Source of the DNA: Palleronia caenipelagi
GTDB taxonomy: Bacteria > Pseudomonadota > Alphaproteobacteria > Rhodobacterales > Rhodobacteraceae
Direction: 5' to 3'
NCBI RefSeq assembly: GCF_007004065.1
Contig: NZ_VFSV01000004.1
Coordinates: 62,001 to 126,000, forward strand
Length of the DNA: 64,000 nt
Part shown: piece by piece, positions 27,385 to 35,254 of the stretch
How the letters are laid out: each line of letters begins with the position of its first letter
Position numbering within the stretch: the first letter of the stretch is position 1
The notes under the pieces: model-generated
Databases searched by the model: none
Seen by the model: only the letters and a program-made list of their open reading frames with translations
Told to the model about the DNA's origin: nothing
Program-made: the position numbers and the translations under genes

Positions 27385-27691
27385 CATCTTGTTTGGAGTA
27401 CAACTCCGGATACTGAAGTATGATATCGTCGGTGACATTTCCGGACGTGGTCGAGAAGTATTCCCGGACCCGAAATCGCCTGCTCCAGTAGCGTTTGCGC
27501 ACCTCTAGAAACTCCATTTGGATACGGCGCGACAAGCGTCCCTTGATACGCTGCATGACCTGCGACAGCGACAGCTTTGGCGGGATCGACAGAAACACAT
27601 GAACATGATCGCGCGTCAGGGCGCCACCGAAGATATGGACCCCCTCTGATCGCAGCTCTGACGGATGGATATCCCGGACGCGCTCCCGCAT
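27365..27691 (-). CDS. tnpA: IS200-type TnpA (HUH Y1 transposase), N-terminally shortened
   Basis: A single-strand DNA transposase. The 108-residue frame includes the HUH metal motif in TRDHVHVFLSIPP, SQVMQRIKGRLSRRIQMEF and the tyrosine region RYWSRRFRVREYFSTTSG followed by NVTDDIILQY. The usual protein is 130-150 residues. Upstream in the same frame, FHAVWCTKHRHKVLQG is still recognisable, but a TGA at about 27755 and the lack of a start codon cut the N-terminus. It is probably inactive unless it starts at ATG 27691. Its TAG stop lies in the end hairpin. Confidence 0.75.
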   Translation of the reverse strand: MRERVRDIHPSELRSEGVHIFGGALTRDHVHVFLSIPPKLSLSQVMQRIKGRLSRRIQMEFLEVRKRYWSRRFRVREYFSTTSGNVTDDIILQYPELYSKQDATGASR

Positions 27692-27802
27692 CGGACCTTG
27701 TAAGACCTTGTGACGATGTTTCGTGCACCAGACTGCGTGGAACCTGTGGTAAAATCACGTGTACGCGGGACAGAAGATCATCAGGAAAAGCCGCTGAAGC
27801 CA

Positions 27803-27819
27803 ACCGGCAGAAAGCCGGT
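27803..27819. repeat. IS200-type end hairpin (left end)
   Basis: ACCGGC, a 5-base loop AGAAA, then GCCGGT. It lies upstream of tnpA at the place expected for the left-end foot of an IS200/IS605 element. Confidence 0.65.
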
Positions 27820-27940
27820 GTTTTGGGTCTATTAGGTTGAAAATCAAGTTTTTACAGACACCACAGACTCTGAACTAAGTGGCTCCTTTTCCGGGATTGC
27901 ACGCGCCCCCTGATCGGAACACGTGCCAGAATCGACGCCC

Positions 27941-28591
27941 TCAGACGCCTGTTCCGATTGGGCAGGTGACCCCCGTCCCGCCAATTCCGCAATACCCGGC
28001 GGGGTTCTTCGCCAGATATTGCTGGTGGTACTCCTCCGCAAAGTAGAAGTCCGGTGCATCGAGGATCTCAGTGGTGACCGGGCTATAACCGGCCTTTGAC
28101 AAACGGTCGGCCATGCTCGTTTTGCTTTCTTCGGCGACGGCTCGCTGGGCGGGGGTGTAGGTATAAATCCCTGAGCGATACTGCGTACCCCGGTCGTTGC
28201 CCTGCCGCATCCCTTGCGTCGGATCGTGATTCTCCCAGAAGATCTTTAACAGGTTGGCGTAGGACGTGACATGAGGGTCAAAGATCACCCGCACGACCTC
28301 ATTGTGGCCGGTCTTGCCAGAACAGACTTCCTCATAGGTCGGGTTCGGGGTGTAGCCCCCGGCATAGCCCACAATCGTCATCCAGACGCCCGGTGCGTTC
28401 CAGAACATCCGTTCGACGCCCCAGAAGCAGCCCATGCCGAACATGGCCTCCTGCATGCCCTCGGGCACATCATTGCTGAGCGGACGGTCAAAGACAAAGT
28501 GACGGGCGGCGGTGGGGATCGGTGTGTCACGCCCCGGCAGAGCGTCTTCGGGCTGGGGCAGGTCGAGCGGTTTGCGCAGAATGTTGAACAT
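27941..28591 (-). CDS. msrA: Peptide-methionine (S)-S-oxide reductase
   Basis: Repairs oxidised methionine in proteins. A 216-residue MsrA with catalytic Cys55 in [14 protein letters not shown], then [22 protein letters not shown] and [20 protein letters not shown] (substrate-site residues). The C-terminal tail [13 protein letters not shown] provides resolving cysteines (about residues 201 and 210), as in the three-cysteine type. A 45-residue N-terminal extension ([16 protein letters not shown]) is typical of alphaproteobacterial forms and carries no signal peptide. Next gene on the same strand is 55 bases upstream. Confidence 0.93.
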   Translation of the reverse strand: MFNILRKPLDLPQPEDALPGRDTPIPTAARHFVFDRPLSNDVPEGMQEAMFGMGCFWGVERMFWNAPGVWMTIVGYAGGYTPNPTYEEVCSGKTGHNEVVRVIFDPHVTSYANLLKIFWENHDPTQGMRQGNDRGTQYRSGIYTYTPAQRAVAEESKTSMADRLSKAGYSPVTTEILDAPDFYFAEEYHQQYLAKNPAGYCGIGGTGVTCPIGTGV

Positions 28592-28645
28592 CGCTTGGGT
28601 CTCCAGATGCGTTTGCTCAGATATAGGAAGCCACTGGGCCCGGCG

Positions 28646-29281
28646 CTACTCGGCGCTAACAGAACAGTGATCACCGGCGCGGCGTTCGGCCATCGCTTGC
28701 CGCAGGATCTGCAAGGCGGAGGAGAGGAACAGCCCCGCCATAACAGTGGCCACCACGAGGTCTGGCACCGCGCTCGCCGTGCCCCAGACCCCCAGCGCCG
28801 CCAGCATCACCGCCACATTGCCGATGGCGTCGTTTCGCGAGCAAAGCCAGACCGAGCGCACATTGGCGTCGCCGTCCTTGTAGCGCATCAGGAGCAGCAC
28901 GCTGGTCACGTTCGCCGCCAGCGCCAGCATCCCCACGACGCCCATCACCTCGGCCTCGGGCACTCCGTCCCCAAGGGCCCGCCAGACGGTGGAGCCAAAC
29001 ACCCAGGCGCCGACGCACAGTAGGCTGATTCCCTTGACCATCGCGGCCGTACTGCGGACCTGCAGTGACGCACCGATCACCGCCAGCGACAGCCCGTAGG
29101 TCAGCGCATCACCGAGGAAATCGAGTGCGTCGGCCTTTAGCGCTTGCGACCCGGCCAGATGTCCCGAGATCATCTCGACGAAAAACATCACCGCATTGAT
29201 CGCGATGACCAACCAGAGGCGGCGCTTGTAATCGGCGGACATGCCGTCACATTTCGCCCCGCTGCCGCAGCTGCATGCCAT
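28646..29281 (-). CDS. Short cation diffusion facilitator-type efflux protein
   Basis: A 211-residue membrane protein related to CDF metal exporters. The start at 29281 gives a cysteine-rich head, MACSCGSGAKCDGMS, that could bind a metal ion or cluster. Then follow helices LWLVIAINAVMFFVEMISG, ADALDFLGDALTYGLSLAVI (CDF motif with paired Asp) and NDAIGNVAVMLAALGVWG (second motif, N-D). The usual cytoplasmic C-terminal domain is absent: the protein ends soon after the last helix. A Zn, Cd, Co or Fe substrate is possible. Confidence 0.82.
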   Translation of the reverse strand: MACSCGSGAKCDGMSADYKRRLWLVIAINAVMFFVEMISGHLAGSQALKADALDFLGDALTYGLSLAVIGASLQVRSTAAMVKGISLLCVGAWVFGSTVWRALGDGVPEAEVMGVVGMLALAANVTSVLLLMRYKDGDANVRSVWLCSRNDAIGNVAVMLAALGVWGTASAVPDLVVATVMAGLFLSSALQILRQAMAERRAGDHCSVSAE

Positions 29282-29340
29282 GGCCTGATCTCCAATTTCC
29301 TCTGTATGGAGCTTAGGACGCCGCGCCCGTCGCGCCAAAT

Positions 29341-30570
29341 CTATTCCGCGGGCTGGGCGCGGAACTGTGCTAGCCGCGTCTCATTGCCCGGCTCAGGATG
29401 GCGCGGGATCAGCAACGCGAGGGCCAGCGAGACCGAGGCCATTGCCGCCGCCAGCAGGAACACGCCGCCCGGCGAGACGACCCACAGGTAGCCCAGCAGG
29501 GCGGGCAGCACGACGGCGGCAATGTGGTTAATGGTAAAGGCCACGGCGGCGGTGGGCGCGATGTCGCGCGGGTCAGCGATCTTCTGGAAATAGGTCTTCA
29601 AAGCAAAGGCCAGCGCAAAGAAGATATGGTCGATCACGTAGAGCGCCGCCGCCAGCGTCACGCCCCAGCCGAAGTAGTAGACCCCGCCATAGGCGAGGAA
29701 CACGCCGATCAGACCCACATACTCAAACACTAGCGCTGCGCGCTCCCCGTAGCGCCCCACCGCCCGGCCGAGGAGCGGGGCAAAGATCATGTTGGTGACG
29801 TAGTTAATCAGCAGGAGTGCGGTGACTTCGTGCACCTCGAAGCCGAACTTCTCGACCATCATGAAGCCCGCGAAGACCACGAAGATCTGCCGCCGCGCGC
29901 CGCTCATGAATTGCAGCGCATAGTAGAGCCAGTAGCGGCGGCGCAGGATGAATTTCTTCACTTGCGGCTCGGGGCTTTCGAATTGCGGGTAGGCCAGCAG
30001 GCAAATCAGCGCGATCACCGCGCAAGCGCCCCCGGCGATGCCGTAGACGACGGCGAATGACAGGTCGAAGGCTTTCCACGTGACGACCAGCAGCCCGTAG
30101 CTCATTAGCGCCGCGCCCGAGCCTACGGCAACGATCCAGCCCAGCACCTGCGGGGCCCGCGTCTTGTCGATCCATTGCAGTTGCAGGGACTGGTTCACCG
30201 TCTCAAAATAGTGAAACCCGATGGAGCTGAGCAGCGTCAGGGTCAGAATGCCGCCAAAGGTCGGGAAATAGGCTGTTGCCGCCGTGGCGACCCCCAGCAG
30301 GATCAGCGAGATAAGCCCCAACACCTGTTCGCGGATGAACATGATCAACAGGATCACCCCGATGGCGAGGAATCCCGGGATTTCGCGGACCGTATGCAGC
30401 CAGCCGATCTCCACGCCACTGAATCCCGCCACCTCGATGACGAAGTTGTTCAGCAGCGCCGACCATGTGGCAAAAGCCAGCGGCATGGCGAAGGCCATGA
30501 GGAACAGGAGGCTCTCGGGACGCCGCCAGCGCGGCAGGGTGTGAGCCTCGGAGAGGGAGACGGTACGCAT
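29341..30570 (-). CDS. MFS transporter
   Basis: A 409-residue major-facilitator protein with about 12 hydrophobic segments, among them LLFLMAFAMPLAFATWSALL, EIPGFLAIGVILLIMFIREQ and IFVVFAGFMMVEKFGFEV. GVEIGWLHTVREIPG and LLINYVTNMIFAPLLGRAVG match loops seen in a roseobacter MFS group of unknown substrate. Alone on its strand between the efflux protein and the FAD dehydrogenase; 42 bases from the latter's stop. Substrate cannot be deduced. Confidence 0.83.
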   Translation of the reverse strand: MRTVSLSEAHTLPRWRRPESLLFLMAFAMPLAFATWSALLNNFVIEVAGFSGVEIGWLHTVREIPGFLAIGVILLIMFIREQVLGLISLILLGVATAATAYFPTFGGILTLTLLSSIGFHYFETVNQSLQLQWIDKTRAPQVLGWIVAVGSGAALMSYGLLVVTWKAFDLSFAVVYGIAGGACAVIALICLLAYPQFESPEPQVKKFILRRRYWLYYALQFMSGARRQIFVVFAGFMMVEKFGFEVHEVTALLLINYVTNMIFAPLLGRAVGRYGERAALVFEYVGLIGVFLAYGGVYYFGWGVTLAAALYVIDHIFFALAFALKTYFQKIADPRDIAPTAAVAFTINHIAAVVLPALLGYLWVVSPGGVFLLAAAMASVSLALALLIPRHPEPGNETRLAQFRAQPAE

Positions 30571-30612
30571 CCGCGAGGATTACGCGCAACGCAGGGCCTT
30601 GGGAAGATGCGA

Positions 30613-32022
30613 TCAGTTGCCGGGCAAGACCTTTCCGGGGTTCAGGATGTTTCCGGGATCGAGGGCCGATTTCAATACCCGCATGACCTCCAGCGCCACG
30701 GGATCCTTGTGCCGGGCCATGGCGGGTCGCTTCGTCAGACCCACCCCATGCTCGGCCGAGAAGGACCCACCGTGGCGGACGGCGGTGCTTTCGATGATCT
30801 CCATCGCCTGCGCATGTCCATTGAGGCCATCGCTGGGCCACACTGCGTAATGGACATTGCCGTCGCCCAGATGGCTGACGACCGCTTCGCGGCTGCCGGG
30901 GGCGGCCTCGGCCAGCGCGGCGCGGGTATCCTCCAGAAACGGCGCCACCTGATCCAGCGGCACCGAGACATCGCCCAACACCACCGGGCCATAGGCAGTC
31001 ATCAACTCGCCTGCCAACTCGCGCCGGGCCCACATTTCCCGCCGCTGCTGCCCGTTCTGGGCGATCACCGCATCGAGCACAGTGCCGTCAGAGATCATCT
31101 CGCCGAGGATCTCCTCAAGATGCGCCTGCGCAGGCAAGGTACCGTTTTCATCCACCGTCGCATCCCGCCGCGCAGTGACCCCCAGTTCAAGAAAGACTGC
31201 ATGGTCATGAATGTCATCAAAAGGCTGCCGACCGTCCGGCACGTGGGCCTGCCAGGCCTCCATGTAGCTCCGCGGCATGTATTCAAACGCCTCCACCGCG
31301 CCGCCCGTCTCCGCCTGTAGCCGGTTCAGCAGAGCCAGCCCATCTCCCAGATCATGAAGCGCAATCATCGCGGAGACATAGGCAAGCGGACGGGTGTGGA
31401 GCCTCATCACCGCGCCAGTGATGATCCCCAGCGTCCCCTCCGCGCCGATGAAAAGGTCTCGAAGGTCGTAGCCGGAATTATCCTTGGCCAGCGCGGACAT
31501 CAGGTCCAGCACCCGCCCGTCGGCCAGCACGACCTCTAACCCGAGGCAGAGCGCCCGCGTGTTGCCGTAGCGCAGCACGTTCGAGCCACCCGCATTGGTG
31601 GACAGCACACCACCAATCCGCGCCGACCCCTGAGCGCCGAAGGTCAGCGGAAAGACAAGCCCCGCCGCGTCCGCTGCCTCGCGGAGCTGCGCCAGGATGA
31701 CGCCCGAATCGACGATCGCGACGCGGGCCTCGGGGCGGATTTCACGGATCCGGTTCATCCGCTCCAGCGACAGAACGATGGCCTCCGGCGCGTGGGTCGC
31801 CCCGGTCAGGCCCGTCCGCCCCGCAGAGGCCACCACGGGCCGTTTCGCCGCCGAGGCCGCGCGCATGACGGCCGAGACTTCTTCGGTGGAGGCTGGCTTC
31901 ACCACACAGAGCGGCGCGCTCTCATATTGCCCCGTCCAATCCTTTGCGTAGGGTGCTGCCGCCTCGCCCGTCAGGACATGAGCGCTCCCGGCAATCCCCT
32001 GCAAGTCTTCGATCACTGACAT
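30613..32022 (-). CDS. FAD-binding oxidoreductase, GlcD/D-2-hydroxyacid dehydrogenase type
   Basis: A 469-residue VAO-family flavoprotein oxidising a D-2-hydroxyacid (D-lactate, glycolate or D-2-hydroxyglutarate are the family substrates). The FAD-binding part shows VVASAGRTGLTGATHAPEAI, TFGAQGSARIGGVLSTNAGG, KDNSGYDLRDLFIGAEGTLG. The C-terminal cap has HLGDGNVHYAV and GGSFSAEHGVGLTKRP, with metal/substrate histidines. It ends NILNPGKVLPGN as usual. Only one subunit is seen; no iron-sulfur partner is adjacent, which favours a stand-alone D-lactate or D-2-hydroxyglutarate dehydrogenase. Confidence 0.88.
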   Translation of the reverse strand: MSVIEDLQGIAGSAHVLTGEAAAPYAKDWTGQYESAPLCVVKPASTEEVSAVMRAASAAKRPVVASAGRTGLTGATHAPEAIVLSLERMNRIREIRPEARVAIVDSGVILAQLREAADAAGLVFPLTFGAQGSARIGGVLSTNAGGSNVLRYGNTRALCLGLEVVLADGRVLDLMSALAKDNSGYDLRDLFIGAEGTLGIITGAVMRLHTRPLAYVSAMIALHDLGDGLALLNRLQAETGGAVEAFEYMPRSYMEAWQAHVPDGRQPFDDIHDHAVFLELGVTARRDATVDENGTLPAQAHLEEILGEMISDGTVLDAVIAQNGQQRREMWARRELAGELMTAYGPVVLGDVSVPLDQVAPFLEDTRAALAEAAPGSREAVVSHLGDGNVHYAVWPSDGLNGHAQAMEIIESTAVRHGGSFSAEHGVGLTKRPAMARHKDPVALEVMRVLKSALDPGNILNPGKVLPGN

Positions 32023-32032
32023 GCCCAGCTCC

Positions 32033-32356
32033 TCATTCCGGCAGAACCTTCACCCGCTTGCTCCGCGACGCAGCGCCGGAGACCAGCTCCAGCCGCGATT
32101 TCGGCAGACCGAGCGCCTTGGCCAATGCGACGATCACCGCCGCATTGGCTTTCCCCTTATCAGGCGGGGCGGTCACCTTGACCCGGATCACATCGCCCTC
32201 ACGACGGATCTCCGGCTGACGCGCCCCGGGGGTGACTTTCAGCTCCAGAATGTGCCCGACCCGGACCAGATCCCTCAGCTGCTCCACCACGCCCTCCCCC
32301 GCGTTTTGACGAGAGAGTGCCACCGCGACGGGCGACCTGTCACCTGCCAATCGCAT
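32033..32356 (-). CDS. DUF167 (YggU) family protein
   Basis: A 107-residue conserved protein of unknown role. The typical core is HILELKVTPGARQPEI, VIRVKVTAPPDKGKANAAVI and ALGLPKSRLELVSGAASRSK. Start at ATG 32356 (MRLAGDRSP) is provisional; the family core begins about 30 residues later. It is 10 bases before the FAD dehydrogenase start, so they may form one operon. Confidence 0.82.
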   Translation of the reverse strand: MRLAGDRSPVAVALSRQNAGEGVVEQLRDLVRVGHILELKVTPGARQPEIRREGDVIRVKVTAPPDKGKANAAVIVALAKALGLPKSRLELVSGAASRSKRVKVLPE

Positions 32357-32417
32357 CCCGCCCCTTGATCTTGGCGCCTTTGCCGCCGACATCAGGGCAG
32401 AGAACCGAGGAGAGACC

Positions 32418-32996
32418 ATGCCCACCGCGAACCAAGCCGCGCTCGATTTCCTGCTGACCCGCCGCTCGCGCCCCGCCAAGACGCTGACCGCGCCCTATCC
32501 GGACCGTGCGGCGCTGGAGCCCATCCTGCGCGCCGCCCTGCGTAGCCCCGATCACAAGAAGCTGGAGCCGTGGCGACTGATGGTGCTGGAGAAACCCGCG
32601 CTGGAGCGGCTTTCTGTGTTGGTGGAGCGGCTTGGCCCGGAAACCGGTCAGAGCGCGGAAGACACGGACAAGGATCGCGATGCCTATGCCCGCTCCGGCC
32701 TCGCTGTGGCGGTGGTTCTGAGCCCGGTGGAGCATCCGAAGGTGCCGGTGCAGGAGCAGGTCCTCTCCGCAGGTGCGGTCTGCTTGTCGCTGCTGAACGC
32801 CGCGCTGGCGTCGGGTTGGGGGGCAAACTGGCTCACCGGCTGGTCGAGCCATGACGCGACGTTCTGTGGCGAAGGGCTTGGCCTGCGCCCCGATGAGCGT
32901 CTGGCGGGCGTCATCCATCTGGGCAGCGAGCGCGCCGCCCCGCCCGAGCGCCCCCGGCCCGACCCGGAGGTGAAAATTACGTGGGTCTCTGAATGA
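32418..32996 (+). CDS. Nitroreductase family protein (YdjA-like)
   Basis: A 192-residue FMN-dependent NAD(P)H oxidoreductase. Family features are LLTRRSRPAKTLTAPYPD, ALRSPDHKKLEPWRLMVLE (FMN contact) and LLNAALASGWGANWLTGWSS, with a C-terminal GVIHLGSERAAPPERPRPD. This compact form acts as a homodimer. GAGGAGAGACC precedes the ATG. The next gene starts inside its stop codon region (4-base overlap), indicating coupled translation. Natural substrate unknown. Confidence 0.88.
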   Translation: MPTANQAALDFLLTRRSRPAKTLTAPYPDRAALEPILRAALRSPDHKKLEPWRLMVLEKPALERLSVLVERLGPETGQSAEDTDKDRDAYARSGLAVAVVLSPVEHPKVPVQEQVLSAGAVCLSLLNAALASGWGANWLTGWSSHDATFCGEGLGLRPDERLAGVIHLGSERAAPPERPRPDPEVKITWVSE

Positions 32997-33724
32997 AGAT
33001 TGCCCGGGATATCGCGAGGGCGGTGGGTCAGCTCGCCGATCCGACCTTTCAGCGGGTGCTCTGGAGCGGGCTCGGGCTGACCGTGGCATTGCTCGTGGGC
33101 TTTGCGCTGGCGACGGTCTGGGGTCTGAACTGGCTCCTGCCCGATAGTGTTACCCTGCCGTGGATCGGAGATGTCACATGGCTCGACAACCTCGCCTCCG
33201 GCGTGTCTCTGCTGGGCGTCATGGTGCTGTCGGTGTTCCTGATGGTGCCAGTCGCCTCGGCGTTTATCTCGCTGTTTCTCGATGATGTGACCGACGCGGT
33301 AGAAGCGAAGCACTATCCCAGCCTGACCCCCGCCCCCCGCCTGAGTCTCGCCGAGGGGATCCGCGACGGCATCGGGTTCCTTGGCGTCCTGATCCTCGCA
33401 AACCTCGCTGCGCTGGTAGCCTATCTGGCCTTTCCGCCCCTTGCACCAGTCATTTTTTACGCGCTGAACGGGTTCCTTCTGGGGCGGGAATATATGCAGC
33501 TCATCGCAGCCCGCCGACTTGGCCGCGAAGGTGCACTGGCCTTTCGCCGACGCTATCCGTTGCGCATCTGGTCAGCAGGCGCGCTGATGGCCGTGCCGTT
33601 GACCGTGCCGGTGGTGAACCTGCTGGTACCGCTCCTGGGCGCCGCGACATTCACCCACCTGTTCCACCGGCTTCACTCGGCGCCGGTCCCATCCGGTCGA
33701 ACCAGTCGAGATCCCGCACGGTGA
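32993..33724 (+). CDS. EI24/CysZ-like membrane protein (DUF540)
   Basis: A 243-residue inner-membrane protein of the EI24 family, to which the sulfate transporter CysZ belongs. Hydrophobic segments include GLTVALLVGFALATVWGLNW, LLGVMVLSVFLMVPVASAFI, IGFLGVLILANLAALVAYLA and AVPLTVPVVNLLVPLLGAAT. ALNGFLLGREYMQLIAARRL is a strongly conserved family loop. No cysteine-synthesis genes are nearby, so sulfate transport is unproven here. Its last 74 bases overlap the oppositely transcribed DUF1467 gene. Confidence 0.87.
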   Translation: MKIARDIARAVGQLADPTFQRVLWSGLGLTVALLVGFALATVWGLNWLLPDSVTLPWIGDVTWLDNLASGVSLLGVMVLSVFLMVPVASAFISLFLDDVTDAVEAKHYPSLTPAPRLSLAEGIRDGIGFLGVLILANLAALVAYLAFPPLAPVIFYALNGFLLGREYMQLIAARRLGREGALAFRRRYPLRIWSAGALMAVPLTVPVVNLLVPLLGAATFTHLFHRLHSAPVPSGRTSRDPAR

Positions 33725-33950
33725 TGGTCCCTGACAGGATGACCCAGGCGATCACAGCCCATAGCACCGTGCCGATCACCGTGGTCTGAAGCGCTTTTTT
33801 CTTAAGCGGAAATCGTGCAGGGCTGCCCGCATGGGTGCCCGGAACGATCTCGTTCTCGTCCCCCTGTGTGCGCAGTCCGACCGGCAGCAGGATGAAAAAC
33901 ACCATGAACCAGATCACGGCAAAGAGCACAAAGGCTGATGTGATCGCCAT
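33651..33950 (-). CDS. DUF1467 family membrane protein
   Basis: A 99-residue protein with two membrane helices (AFVLFAVIWFMVFFILLPVG and TVIGTVLWAVIAWVILSGTI) separated by GLRTQGDENEIVPGTHAGSP, the conserved loop of this alphaproteobacterial family. It follows the methylmalonyl-CoA epimerase by one base, a pairing that is common in Rhodobacterales. Role unknown. The gene end overlaps the EI24 gene by 74 bases on the other strand. Confidence 0.88.
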   Translation of the reverse strand: MAITSAFVLFAVIWFMVFFILLPVGLRTQGDENEIVPGTHAGSPARFPLKKKALQTTVIGTVLWAVIAWVILSGTITVRDLDWFDRMGPAPSEAGGTGG

Positions 33951-33951
33951 G

Positions 33952-34356
33952 TCAGACCTGCTCCAGCTCGATCAGGCAGCCGTTGAAATCCTTGGGGTGC
34001 AGGAACAAGACCGGCTTGCCATGGGCGCCAATCTTGGGCTCGCCGGTCCCGAGCACGCGGGCCCCCTCGGATTTCAGCCGATCCCGCGCCGCGATGATGT
34101 CGTCCACCTCATAGCACATGTGATGGATGCCACCCGAGGGATTTTTCTCTAAAAAGCCAGCAATCGGAGAGCCTTCGCCCAGCGGGTAGAGCAGCTCGAT
34201 CTTTGTGTTCGGCAACTCGATAAAGACCACAGTCACACCGTGATCGGGCTCGTCCTGCGGTGCGCCGACCTGTGCGCCGAGCGTATCGCGATACTGGGCC
34301 GAGGCTGCCTCCAGATCCGGCACTGCAATCGCCACGTGGTTCAGTCGTCCAATCAT
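33952..34356 (-). CDS. mce: Methylmalonyl-CoA epimerase
   Basis: Converts (2S)- to (2R)-methylmalonyl-CoA in the propionyl-CoA to succinyl-CoA path. A 134-residue glyoxalase-fold protein with metal-binding His in GRLNHVAIAVPDLEAA, Glu in TKIELLYPLGEGSPIA, His in GIHHMCYEVDDI and Glu in GCLIELEQV. I chose ATG 34356 over 34362 because GGAGG then lies 7 bases upstream; the other ATG would be too close. Co-transcribed with DUF1467. Confidence 0.92.
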   Translation of the reverse strand: MIGRLNHVAIAVPDLEAASAQYRDTLGAQVGAPQDEPDHGVTVVFIELPNTKIELLYPLGEGSPIAGFLEKNPSGGIHHMCYEVDDIIAARDRLKSEGARVLGTGEPKIGAHGKPVLFLHPKDFNGCLIELEQV

Positions 34357-34503
34357 GCGCATCCCTCCTGTGTCTCTAAATGTCTAACGCAGGGCCATGC
34401 TGCACCGCAACATATGTCGTCGCGACAGGGTCCAATGGCCGCGCCATTTAAGGAATTCTTCAGACTTTGGACGGCAGTGTTCAAAGCAGGAGAGACGCGC
34501 ACC

Positions 34504-35217
34504 ATGTACCCCGCCACGCATCTGCATAGCCTCATTTCCGAGGAACATCTCGCCGTTCCGCCGCTGGACGGGATCACGGTCCTCGTCGTCGAGGACTGCC
34601 CCGCCATGAACGGGGTCATTCGGGCGGTCTGTACGCGCGCGGGCGCAAGGGTCCGGCAGGCGACCAATCTGCGCGCAGCATGGTTCCAACTGCGCAAAAA
34701 TCATCCCGATGTCGCAGTTATCGACATCCAGCTTCCCGATGGATCAGGTCTGGATCTGGTACGTGGTCTGACAAGCACGGAGGGGCCGAAGTCAAACGTT
34801 CTGGCGATCTCGGCCTTTGCCGACATCGAACAGAATTGCCTGTCTTGCGGTGCAGACAGGTTCCTTCTCAAACCGTTCAACAGCCTGTCCGTCATCGCCG
34901 ACGCGGTGCGGGATGTTGCATGCCCGGTTCAACGAAAAACCATCTCCGTCGGTGCCAGAGCTCCCGATCTTGATGCCTTAATCCGGGAATTAGACGAGAC
35001 GACGAAGTGCCTTGCTGCGGGCGCACGCTCCAACTGCCGGATTGACCGGGTCATCGGTCATGCTCGCCTGATGTGCGAACGGATGAGCGACCCCGCGCTC
35101 ACCGGAACTGTGCGGCGACTGGAGGCTCTGCAAAGATCCGGAGAAACCACCTGCCGCATTGCCGAGTTGTGGGATCAACTCGACTATCTACGGCACTACC
35201 TTGAGGCCTGCGCCTGA
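34504..35217 (+). CDS. Orphan response regulator with helical C-terminal domain
   Basis: A 237-residue protein. The receiver domain (about 25-135) has acidic pair Glu30-Asp31 in LVVEDCPAM, phospho-acceptor Asp74 in VAVIDIQLPDGSGLDLV, Ser103 in AISAFAD and Lys123 in FLLKPFNS. The C-terminal 95 residues are predicted helical (IRELDETTKCLAAGARSNCR, RLEALQRSGETTCRIAELWD). They show no HTH, kinase or cyclase motif I can recognise. No histidine kinase is next to it. It may act as a phosphate shuttle or through protein contact. Start at 34504 is the best guess (GGAG at about 14 bases); 34435 is an alternative. Confidence 0.75.
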   Translation: MYPATHLHSLISEEHLAVPPLDGITVLVVEDCPAMNGVIRAVCTRAGARVRQATNLRAAWFQLRKNHPDVAVIDIQLPDGSGLDLVRGLTSTEGPKSNVLAISAFADIEQNCLSCGADRFLLKPFNSLSVIADAVRDVACPVQRKTISVGARAPDLDALIRELDETTKCLAAGARSNCRIDRVIGHARLMCERMSDPALTGTVRRLEALQRSGETTCRIAELWDQLDYLRHYLEACA

Positions 35218-35228
35218 GACGCAGGCCT
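35204..35228. terminator. Inverted repeat, possible terminator between converging genes
   Basis: A perfect 9-base-pair stem AGGCCTGCG/CGCAGGCCT with a 7-base loop, overlapping the response-regulator stop codon and facing the aspS end. There is no T-run on either side, so termination is likely but not certain. Confidence 0.45.
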
Positions 35229-35254
35229 CCTCTCATGGGCCTCTTAGGACGGGT

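Larger units (their letters stand above)
27361..27841 (-). mobile_element. IS200/IS605-type element with both end hairpins
   Basis: The TnpA remnant lies between two imperfect-palindrome hairpins. One has stem CTACCGGC/GCCGGTAG at 27365-27384; the other has stem ACCGGC/GCCGGT at 27803-27819. Subterminal hairpins are the recognition sites for single-strand transposition in this family. Exact borders are estimated. Confidence 0.75.

Noticed and set aside
35204-35228. Strong intrinsic terminator
   Set aside because: The stem is perfect but no T-run follows on either strand, so it is kept only as a possible terminator.
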